From positions 493,294-557,293 of the forward strand of contig NZ_FOJI01000001.1 in assembly GCF_900111235.1 (NCBI RefSeq): 64,000 nucleotides of DNA, read 5' to 3'. A model generated the notes under the pieces. It searched no databases. It was not told where the DNA came from and saw only the letters and a list, made by a program, of their open reading frames with translations. The position numbers and the translations under genes were made by a program. Below, one piece after another: positions 50,801-57,624 of the stretch; the first letter of the stretch is position 1, and every line of letters starts with the position of its first letter. The stretch is from [Clostridium] fimetarium. GTDB lineage: Bacteria > Bacillota > Clostridia > Lachnospirales > Lachnospiraceae.

Positions 50801-51079
50801 ATGAATAAGCTAGAAGAACTTCTTGCAACAACAAAACTTAAAGAAATTTTACACAAGAGTGGTATCGAGGTAAAAAAAGAAAAGAAATCTAATCCAGTAG
50901 TAATCGTTTTAGCAGTTGTTGGTGTAGTATTAGCAATGGCAGCAATTGCATACGCTGTATACAGATACTTTACTCCAGATTATTTAGACGACTTTGAAGA
51001 TGACTTCGAAGACGATGATTTTGATGATGATTTTTCCGAAGATGAAGAAGAAGCGAAAGAAGAATCTAAAGTAGAGTAA
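50801..51079 (+). CDS. Small single-pass membrane protein with acidic tail
   Basis: This 92-residue protein has a Lys-rich amphipathic N-terminus, one helix at about 32-54, and a tail composed almost wholly of Asp, Glu and Phe (DDFEDDFEDDDFDDDF). The codon use and ribosome binding site (GAAAGG) look genuine, and a strong terminator follows. Similar small proteins are common in Lachnospiraceae; the function is unknown. Confidence 0.8.
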   Translation: MNKLEELLATTKLKEILHKSGIEVKKEKKSNPVVIVLAVVGVVLAMAAIAYAVYRYFTPDYLDDFEDDFEDDDFDDDFSEDEEEAKEESKVE

Positions 51080-51131
51080 GATAATTTTGCGATGAAGTTT
51101 TGTGATTAGAGAGTAAATGATGCACAAAATT

Positions 51132-51170
51132 AAAATGCCACTAGTGTATTATTAACTGGTGGCATTTTGT
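51132..51170 (+). terminator. Intrinsic terminator
   Basis: AAAATGCCACTAGT (51132-51145) pairs with ACTGGTGGCATTTT (51155-51168), one G-U pair. Confidence 0.85.
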
Positions 51171-51226
51171 AAATTGAAGATATTGCGAGTTGATACATAT
51201 TGTTTTTAATATGAGGAGGACGTAAA

Positions 51227-51394
51227 ATGAAAAAAAATTATTCTGCAATGATATTTTCAATGGCATTTTTACTGATTTTAATTAAGCGTTGGAGTGATAT
51301 CCAATGTATCGATCGTGCATTTTATTTTGTAGCGATTTTTGGGTTCTTTATATTGGCAATCGGGTTGAATTACAATAAGATAAAAAACAGTTGA
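51227..51394 (+). CDS. Small two-helix membrane protein (55 aa)
   Basis: The ATG at 51227 behind AGGAGGACG opens 55 codons to TGA 51392-51394. Hydrophobic segments at about 7-20 and 31-47 surround KRWSDIQCIDR, and the end is Lys-rich. The excellent ribosome binding site and membrane-hairpin pattern support a real gene. Family unknown. Confidence 0.65.
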   Translation: MKKNYSAMIFSMAFLLILIKRWSDIQCIDRAFYFVAIFGFFILAIGLNYNKIKNS

Positions 51395-51834
51395 GTTAGT
51401 GGGCTGAAGGTAAGATTGGGTAAGTGGGCAATTGAGTGGCGGATATGGGATATGGTATGGTACGAAAGATATGTAACAATGGTAAGGAACAGCGGTAAGG
51501 AACAACGGTATGGAACAACGGTAAGGAACAACGGTATGTAACAACGGTATGTAACAACGGTATGGAATAACGGTAAGGAACAACGGTAAAGAATAACGAT
51601 AAGGAAGAAAGATATGGTACGAGAGAGTTAAAATAAGATAAAGTACGAAAGATAAATATAAAAAATATGAAATAAATGATAAGAGACGTAATTAAATAAA
51701 TGAAAATAATAAAGCAAAAAAATAAAAAAACAATAGAAAAACAATAGAACCGATATACCAAATAATAATAACAAACGAAAATTAGGAAATATAAAATAAT
51801 TAGAAAAAAGAATATGAAACATTTAGGAGACATA
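51395..51834. other. 440-bp gene-free stretch with tandem repeat
   Basis: The first half is the 13-bp array at 51468-51610. The rest is A-rich low-complexity DNA up to the ribosome binding site of the methyltransferase gene. Long frames on the minus strand here are repeat-derived. Confidence 0.65.
51468..51610. repeat. 13-bp tandem repeat array
   Basis: Eleven units of GGTA(A/T)GGAACAAC-type sequence follow each other with a constant 13-bp period. Since 13 is not a multiple of three, copies cycle through all frames. Confidence 0.9.
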
Positions 51835-53214
51835 ATGAAAAAAGGTGAAGTATACAGTGGCATAGTTGATAGAGTTGAATTTCCGAACAAAGGAATTGTA
51901 ATTGTTCAGGAAGAAGGCGAAAATGCTGGAACTAGCAGAGCAGTGGTGAAAAACACAATCCCAGGCCAAAAAATCAGCTTCGTGGTAAATAAAAAACGTA
52001 AGGACAAATGCGAGGGAAGATTAATTAAGGTATTAGAAAAATCACCGACTGAAACAACTGAAGCTTGCGAGCATTTTGGCATATGTGGCGGTTGCGTGTA
52101 TCAAACAGTTGCCTACGAAGAACAACTAAAAATCAAATCAGATCAAGTCAAAAAAATGCTGGATGAAGTAATCACAAAAGACTATGAATTTGAGGGTATC
52201 AAAGGCAGCCCAAGAATCGAAGGATACCGTAACAAGATGGAATTTTCCTTTGGTGATGAATTAAAAGATGGTCCGCTAGCGCTTGGAATGCATAAAAGAA
52301 ACAGTACATATGACATCGTAACGGTGGGTAGTTGTCTGATTGTTGACGAAGATTACAGAAAAGTACTTAACTGCGTATTTGAGTATTTCAAAAGTGCAAA
52401 TGTTCCATTTTGTCATAAAATGACTCACATTGGTTACTTAAGACATTTACTCGTAAGAAAGGCAGTTTATACTGGAGAAATCCTCATTGATCTTGTAACG
52501 ACAACGCAAATGGAGCTGGATTTGAATCCACTTGCAAAAGAATTACAGGCGCTTGAACTTGATGGAAAAATAGTAGGATTTCTACATACATTTAACGATT
52601 CAGTTGCGGATGTGGTTCGCAACGATAAGACTGATATTGTATTTGGACAAGACTTCTTCCATGAAAAGCTACTGGGACTTTCATTTAAAATTACGCCATT
52701 CTCATTCTTTCAGACGAACTCAATGGGGGCTGAAGTGTTATATGAGACAGCTAGAGAGTATGTTGGAACGACTGCGGACAAGGTGATTTTTGATTTATAT
52801 AGTGGAACCGGAACGATCGCCCAGATGCTTGCGCCAGTTGCTAAAAAAGTAGTTGGCGTTGAGATTGTGGAAGAGGCAGTGCAATCGGCTAAGGAGAACG
52901 CGAAGCTCAATGGTCTTAGTAACTGCGAATTTATCGCGGGGGATGTTCTTAAGGTGATTGGGGATATTACGGACAAGCCTGATTTGATTGTACTCGATCC
53001 ACCACGTGACGGAATACATCCCAAGGCATTGGATATGATTATTAATTATGGAGTGGATAGATTGGTTTATATTTCATGTAAGCCTACTTCTTTGGCACGG
53101 GATTTGGTTGTGCTGCAGGAGAAGGGGTATAAGGTTGTGAAGGTTTGTTGCGTGGATATGTTTCCGGGGACTGCACATTGTGAGAGTCTCGCGCTACTTG
53201 TAAAGAGTAGATAA
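51835..53214 (+). CDS. rlmD: 23S rRNA (uracil-5-)-methyltransferase, RlmD/RlmCD type
   Basis: The ATG at 51835 behind AGGAGA gives 459 residues. A TRAM domain covers about 1-60. Iron-sulfur cysteines are C78, C84 and C87 (ACEHFGICGGC). The SAM-binding domain has DLYSGTGTIAQMLA, LDPPRDG and the catalytic cysteine in ISCKPTSLARDL. The enzyme makes 5-methyluridine in 23S rRNA. Length and motif order are normal. A terminator follows. Confidence 0.95.
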   Translation: MKKGEVYSGIVDRVEFPNKGIVIVQEEGENAGTSRAVVKNTIPGQKISFVVNKKRKDKCEGRLIKVLEKSPTETTEACEHFGICGGCVYQTVAYEEQLKIKSDQVKKMLDEVITKDYEFEGIKGSPRIEGYRNKMEFSFGDELKDGPLALGMHKRNSTYDIVTVGSCLIVDEDYRKVLNCVFEYFKSANVPFCHKMTHIGYLRHLLVRKAVYTGEILIDLVTTTQMELDLNPLAKELQALELDGKIVGFLHTFNDSVADVVRNDKTDIVFGQDFFHEKLLGLSFKITPFSFFQTNSMGAEVLYETAREYVGTTADKVIFDLYSGTGTIAQMLAPVAKKVVGVEIVEEAVQSAKENAKLNGLSNCEFIAGDVLKVIGDITDKPDLIVLDPPRDGIHPKALDMIINYGVDRLVYISCKPTSLARDLVVLQEKGYKVVKVCCVDMFPGTAHCESLALLVKSR

Positions 53215-53344
53215 CACCAAAGAAAACGATTATACTTATATATAAAATAATAATGGTATACATTCTTTGATGGAAATGCTTGTTGGGTACGAAAACTATC
53301 TATAAGTATGTAAATATATTTTATTAAAAAAAAGATTTAATACA

Positions 53345-53388
53345 AAAAAATGTCTTTGTAGAAGTAATTCTACAGAGGCATTTTTAGG
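53345..53388 (+). terminator. rlmD terminator
   Basis: AATGTCTTTGTAGAA, loop GTAA, TTCTACAGAGGCATT with G-U pairs, flanked by A and T runs. Confidence 0.85.
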
Positions 53389-53736
53389 TGTGGAGGTGAT
53401 AGAATTTCTATATTTAAAAATAATCCTGATTGGAAGATCAGATGGTGTGGGAAAAACAGAATAATGAAGAATTAAGCGGCGTCAGTAGATTGTGTTGATG
53501 CCTCTTTTTCAGTGAAATGAAGTGAATTTTATGGAAATAAATGAAATAGTATTGGTTCATGAGATTAGGAAAATTAAATGAGAATAGAAATAAGAATTAA
53601 ACGAGAATAGAGTTGTCATATTATTCCAGAAACAGTATAATAATACCAAAGTATTTACTATTAAAAATATATTTACCAATATCGCATTGACACTGATTAC
53701 GGATATTTTACCACCCTGTCCGGGTGATTTGTGTAA

Positions 53737-53817
53737 ATGGATGCGAAAAAAGAGTTTCTATATCAAAACTACTGTGATAAAATAATGGACTTTATTATTT
53801 TTTCGCTTCTTCGGTAA
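53737..53817 (+). pseudogene. Fragment resembling the start of an ECF sigma factor
   Basis: ATG at 53737 behind GGGTGAT opens 26 codons (KEFLYQNYCDKIMDFIIFSLLR) before a stop. The pattern resembles the N-terminal helix of region 2 of ECF sigma factors. Nothing downstream continues it. It may be a relic or a chance frame. Confidence 0.25.
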
Positions 53818-53960
53818 AGAAGGGTAACAATATTTTAAAAATAAAATTGAAGAAGTTCAGAAATCTAACATGACATATACTACTGTAATTTAATAGTAAG
53901 ATTTTAACCATTAGAGGATGGTTAAATATTTTGAGTTTTGTGAAAGGAATGATAAAAAAT

Positions 53961-54158
53961 ATGATAAAAGAACGTATAATTAGAATTATAATCACATTTA
54001 TTTTTTCTTTGGGGATAATAGGAATCATAATATTGTTAAATACTAAATTTAAAATTCACCTACCAGTGTATATTACCTCTGTTTTGCCAATACTTTTTTT
54101 CGTCTTGTTTAACAATTATTTATCAAAGAAGAAAAAGTCCAAAAAAGTAAGGCTTTAG
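53961..54158 (+). CDS. Small two-helix membrane protein
   Basis: Of several starts, ATG 53961 (12 bases after GAAAGGA) gives 65 residues; ATG 53949 is an alternative. Two hydrophobic segments (about 6-24 and 32-52) are followed by a Lys-rich end (KKKKSKKVRL). The positive end should stay in the cytoplasm. No family recognised; it lies among gene remnants. Confidence 0.5.
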   Translation: MIKERIIRIIITFIFSLGIIGIIILLNTKFKIHLPVYITSVLPILFFVLFNNYLSKKKKSKKVRL

Positions 54159-54483
54159 ACTTATCCACTTATCAACTTTACTTTTAAGTACGTTTGCAGA
54201 GAAACCTGTTGATAAAAGATTCGGCAGACTAAGAGAATCAAAAAATGATAATGTGGAATATATATACCGCTTGTTTCTTGAACAAATCGGAATGAATGTT
54301 AAGGACTTTGTGCGCTTAAACCGCTTTAATTATGTGTTAAAGCACATTCAAAAATCGCCTTGTTTTTTTGCGACATTGTCGCAACAAGCCGGATATTTCG
54401 ACCAAGCACATTTTGATAAAGATTTCAAGGCTATTAGTGGTGTTACCCCTCAAAAGTATCTGAAAACAATGTCGGATTTTTGA
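54151..54483 (+). pseudogene. AraC-family regulator remnant
   Basis: The frame is open from 54151 and matches the C-terminal part of an AraC protein: LLSTFAEKPVDKRFGRLRES, then RLFLEQIGMNVKDFVRLNRF and GYFDQAHFDKDFKAISGVTPQKYL. The sensor domain is missing and the first helix-turn-helix is shortened by an internal deletion before IYRLF. There is no ribosome binding site. It probably once regulated the DUF5131 gene downstream. Confidence 0.65.
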
Positions 54484-54558
54484 ACATATAGTATGCTTAT
54501 TATAACAAAATGGGTATTGATTCTTACATCAAAACCCAGCAAAAAGAGGAGGGTACCT

Positions 54559-55281
54559 ATGAACTGGGAACCGTGGACAGGTTGCTACAAAGCAAGTGAT
54601 GGCTGCACAAATTGCTATTTTTATGGGCCACATGCGAAACGATATGGACAAAGCACCATACAAAAAACAGATAAATTCGATTGGCCTATAAGGACAAATG
54701 CAAAAGGTGAATACAACATCAAAGGAAACAAGATTCTTGCGACCTGTTTTGCAACCGACTTTTTCCTTCCGGAAGCGGATGAATGGCGCAAAGAGGTTTG
54801 GTCTATCATCAAGGAAAGAACAGACATCGAGTTTTTGATTTTAACCAAGCGAATTGACCGTTTCCTTGTATCCCTCCCATCAGATTGGGGAACAGGATAT
54901 GACAATGTAAATATTGGATGTACTGTCGAAAATCAAAAATTAGCCGATTATAGGCTTCCATTATTTTTATCCTATCCGATTAAACGGCGTTTTATCGCCT
55001 GTGCTCCACTTTTAGAAGCGATAGATTTAACACCGTATCTTCATGGCATAGACCATGTGACAGTCGGCGGCGAAACAGGGCGAGAAGCTCGTGAATGTGA
55101 TTATGATTGGGTGCTTAATATCCGTGAACAGTGTGTAAAAGCAAATGTAACATTTTGGTTTAAGAATACAGGCTCGCTTTTTAAACGTGACAGCGTAGTA
55201 GAAAAAATAAACCCATTTAAGCAAACCGTTATGGCGAAAGAGCTTGGTATCAATATTTCAGATGGAAAAAGGTTGTTCTGA
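54559..55281 (+). CDS. DUF5131 (phage Gp37/Gp68-like) protein
   Basis: The ATG at 54559 behind AGAGGAGGG gives 240 residues; the family start MNWEPWTGCYKASDGCTNCYF confirms it. Cys9, Cys16 and Cys19 form a C-x6-C-x2-C cluster, and later FLILTKRIDR, VNIGCTVENQ, RFIACAPLLEAI and VTVGGETGREAR are typical. The family occurs in phages and bacteria and resembles radical-SAM proteins without proven activity. A remnant AraC regulator precedes it and a very long hairpin terminator follows, suggesting horizontal transfer. Confidence 0.88.
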   Translation: MNWEPWTGCYKASDGCTNCYFYGPHAKRYGQSTIQKTDKFDWPIRTNAKGEYNIKGNKILATCFATDFFLPEADEWRKEVWSIIKERTDIEFLILTKRIDRFLVSLPSDWGTGYDNVNIGCTVENQKLADYRLPLFLSYPIKRRFIACAPLLEAIDLTPYLHGIDHVTVGGETGREARECDYDWVLNIREQCVKANVTFWFKNTGSLFKRDSVVEKINPFKQTVMAKELGINISDGKRLF

Positions 55282-55289
55282 TAACTTAT

Positions 55290-55376
55290 CGGCAAGATAT
55301 TGATGAATCAAAAAGAGTAAACCTTAAAAAGCTAAGGTTTACTCTTTTTGATTCACTAATATCTTGTCGTTTTTTA
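55290..55376. terminator. Very long hairpin terminator
   Basis: CGGCAAGATATT with TGAATCAAAAAGAGTAAACC (55290-55326) pairs with the complement at 55332-55369 over about 36 bp with one small bulge; TTTTTT follows. It would end transcription of the DUF5131 gene and probably work in both directions. Confidence 0.9.
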
Positions 55377-55384
55377 TTCCTAAA

Positions 55385-55432
55385 AAACCATCAAGTCTTG
55401 CCACATGGGCGGAGCATTGATGGTTTGATTTT
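55385..55432 (-). terminator. Terminator of the DUF4230 transcript
   Basis: AACCATCAA and TTGATGGTT are complementary around an inner GC-rich stem (TGCCCA/GGGCGGA region). Read on the minus strand the hairpin runs into TTTTTT. It closes the unit of DUF4230 and the 27-residue peptide. Confidence 0.7.
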
Positions 55433-55452
55433 CCAAAGAGAAGGTAAATACC

Positions 55453-55536
55453 TTAAGCTGTTAGAAATAAGAAAAAGTAAAATAATACAATAACTGCTAC
55501 AATAATTCCGAGTGCTGATAAAAGAATTTTTTTCAT
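55453..55536 (-). CDS. 27-residue single-helix membrane peptide
   Basis: On the minus strand GGAGG stands nine bases before an ATG (55536) that opens 27 codons: KKILLSALGII, a hydrophobic run with FYFFLF, and a short LTA end. It is too small for normal gene callers, but the perfect ribosome binding site and its position 17 bases after the DUF4230 stop support translation. It may be a membrane peptide partner of DUF4230 or a toxin-like peptide. Confidence 0.55.
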   Translation of the reverse strand: MKKILLSALGIIVAVIVLFYFFLFLTA

Positions 55537-55553
55537 AGGTAATAACCTCCTTG

Positions 55554-56186
55554 CTATTTATCTGTGAAAGATATTTTATATTCTTTCAAATTGTATTCAT
55601 TACCAAAAAAGCTGGTTAATATTGTTTCTGCATTACTACGAGCATTTTTTAATAAGCCATTTGCAACAGCATTTTCTTCTGCTGTACGTTGTAAGTTCTG
55701 GTTGGATTCGTTAGTTTCTGTCATAGTAATCTGATTGAAAATGCTTTCAGATTCCTGATATATTTTAAATGAATCCATATCTATTTCGCTACTCAGTATC
55801 TTTGCCGCTGGTAACTTAATTTCAATAGTCGTATCTTTAACAGTCCATTCAATCTCTCCAAAATCAAAGCCTGCTTTTATCACTACTTCGTAACTATATA
55901 TGTACTTACTCTGTGTGAATGGTATTTTAACTCCAAACATTTTCCTTGAATCATCCGTAGTATTTATCTCTGTGCAGTAGGTAGATTGTGTTGCTAATTC
56001 ACCAATGTTTTCAAATCCGATTTTTATAGTCTTACTTTCAGATGAAACAAATCTTTTATATCCAATTATTCCAGCAACAACAACTAATACAATTGCAATA
56101 ACTATAATTGCTATTTTTTTAATTTTCTTTCGAAAAAAATTTGACTTACCGTTATGTTCTTTCGTTTCCATATTGTGCCTACTCAT
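55554..56186 (-). CDS. DUF4230 membrane-anchored protein
   Basis: The ATG at 56186 has AGAGG nine bases upstream, so it is preferred to the one at 56204, giving 210 residues. A Lys/Arg-rich start is followed by a helix at about 21-44 and an external DUF4230 domain (IGELATQSTYCTEI, VVIKAGFDFGEIEWTVKDTTIEIKLP, KNARSNAETILTSFF). The family is widespread, with no known activity. It diverges from the WYL/RecQ locus. Confidence 0.85.
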   Translation of the reverse strand: MSRHNMETKEHNGKSNFFRKKIKKIAIIVIAIVLVVVAGIIGYKRFVSSESKTIKIGFENIGELATQSTYCTEINTTDDSRKMFGVKIPFTQSKYIYSYEVVIKAGFDFGEIEWTVKDTTIEIKLPAAKILSSEIDMDSFKIYQESESIFNQITMTETNESNQNLQRTAEENAVANGLLKNARSNAETILTSFFGNEYNLKEYKISFTDK

Positions 56187-56425
56187 TAAATTATCCTCTT
56201 TCATTATTTTAAAATACTTTTTATCATGCAGTATATGTTATTTTTACGTTTTCGGGTTACATGTCTTTTGCCATTTTATTATAACATAATTACAACAAAA
56301 AAGACAGTTTGGACTTGGATACTCGTGAATTTATCCACAGTGATTGTTTACACACTAGCCAACGAATATTGAGAAAAAGGCTGGGATACAAGTCCTTTTT
56401 AAATCCCAAAACAAACTAATAACGT

Positions 56426-56441
56426 GTACTATTATTAGTAC
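56426..56441. promoter_or_regulatory. Palindrome upstream of the WYL regulator gene
   Basis: GTACTA-TTAT-TAGTAC is a perfect 6-bp inverted repeat about 30 bp upstream of a TATAAT box (56470-56475), between the DUF4230 and WYL genes. It is a candidate operator. Confidence 0.45.
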
Positions 56442-56512
56442 TTGTATTAATCCCACACTATATATGTTATAATTTCCCATATAGATAAGAGCGTATGGGG
56501 AGGGGTTATAAC

Positions 56513-57502
56513 ATGGGAAGAGTACCGAATCAAAAAATGAAAACAATGTATATCATGCAACTGTTCTTAGACAAAACGGATGAAACACATTACATAACCA
56601 TGGTCGAAATATTAAAGCACCTGAAAAACAATGACATTAGCGCGGAGCGAAAGTCCATATATGCTGATATTGATGCTTTAAAGCTTTATGGATTTGATAT
56701 ACAGGGCTTTCAAGAAAAGGGGACTTATTTCTATCATATGGTGAGCCGTAAGTTTGAATTGGCGGAATTGAAAATATTAGTGGATTCAGTTCAATCCTCA
56801 AAATTTATTACGGAGCGTAAATCAAATCAATTGATTAAGAAGATTGAAAGCTTTGCTAGTGATTTTGAAGCGAAGGAACTACAGAGGCAGGTTTTTGTAG
56901 CAGGGCGGATTAAGACTATGAATGAGAGCATTTATTATAATGTAGATAATCTTCATGCTGCAATCAATGCAAATAGTCAAATTACGTTTCAGTATTTCCA
57001 ATGGACTGTTGATAAAAAGACCCAATTGAAAAAAGACGGTGCATTATATAAACTAAGTCCATGGGCGCTAATGTGGGATGCTGAAAATTATTATATGATT
57101 GCATATGATTCAAAGGAAGAAAAAATCAAGCATTTTAGGGTAGATAAGATGCTACATATTACTTTGACGAATGAAGCCAGAGATGGTAAGGAGCATTTTG
57201 AAAAGTTCGATATGGCAGTGTATGCCAAGAAGATGTTTGGAATGTATGGTGGTACCGAAGTAAAAGTGAAGATGAAATGCAATAATAATTTGGTGGGGGT
57301 AATTCTAGATCGCTTTGGAAAAGAGATTTCGATTATTCCAATTGATAGTGAGCATTTTACAATTAATATAGATGTGGAAATGAGTAGGCAATTTCTGGCG
57401 TGGGTAATTGGACTTGGGTGCGGGGCGCAAGTTATAGGGCCTGAAAGTGTGGTGGAACAGATGCGAGAAGAAGGTAGAAGGGTTTTAGAGCAATATCAAT
57501 AA
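56513..57502 (+). CDS. WYL-domain transcriptional regulator
   Basis: The ATG at 56513 behind GGGGAGGGG gives 329 residues. An N-terminal winged helix (KMKTMYIMQLFLDKTDETHYITMVEIL, ISAERKSIYADIDAL) is followed by the WYL sensor domain (INANSQITFQYFQW, SPWALMWDAENYYMIAYD, KHFRVDKM) and a WCX-type C-terminal domain. WYL regulators bind nucleic-acid ligands and often control defence loci. The RecQ/DprA genes follow on the same strand behind a 16-bp inverted repeat, so it probably regulates them. Confidence 0.92.
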   Translation: MGRVPNQKMKTMYIMQLFLDKTDETHYITMVEILKHLKNNDISAERKSIYADIDALKLYGFDIQGFQEKGTYFYHMVSRKFELAELKILVDSVQSSKFITERKSNQLIKKIESFASDFEAKELQRQVFVAGRIKTMNESIYYNVDNLHAAINANSQITFQYFQWTVDKKTQLKKDGALYKLSPWALMWDAENYYMIAYDSKEEKIKHFRVDKMLHITLTNEARDGKEHFEKFDMAVYAKKMFGMYGGTEVKVKMKCNNNLVGVILDRFGKEISIIPIDSEHFTINIDVEMSRQFLAWVIGLGCGAQVIGPESVVEQMREEGRRVLEQYQ

Positions 57503-57524
57503 ATAAAGCTATTTTATATAAAAG

Positions 57525-57567
57525 ATTACTAGCAACTCGTCGGAATTGTCAACGAGTTGCTAGTAAT
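57525..57567. promoter_or_regulatory. Perfect 16-bp inverted repeat between WYL and RecQ genes
   Basis: ATTACTAGCAACTCGT (57525-57540) and ACGAGTTGCTAGTAAT (57552-57567) are exact complements around an 11-base loop. No T tract follows on the plus strand, so it is more likely an operator or attenuator than a terminator. Confidence 0.65.
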
Positions 57568-57624
57568 AAAAATGAATATAATATGAATCTAAATAAGATA
57601 AATATAAATACAAGGGGATAATAT

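Larger units (their letters stand above)
53215..53930. other. Gene-poor stretch with remnants
   Basis: It contains the rlmD terminator at 53345-53385, a second weaker hairpin at 53478-53507, a 22-codon frame at 53396 ending DGVGKTE that looks like chance or a relic, and the 26-codon fragment at 53737. No complete gene is seen. Confidence 0.5.

Noticed and set aside
51278..51890. Minus-strand frames rich in Pro/Tyr/Thr/Ser or Phe/Ile over the 13-bp array
   Set aside because: They result from the repeat and from A-rich DNA read backwards; no start context or conserved pattern.
53396..53464. 22-codon frame ending GRSDGVGKTE, like a Walker A motif
   Set aside because: Too short, its binding site is too close to the GTG, and no strand or helix of a P-loop protein follows.
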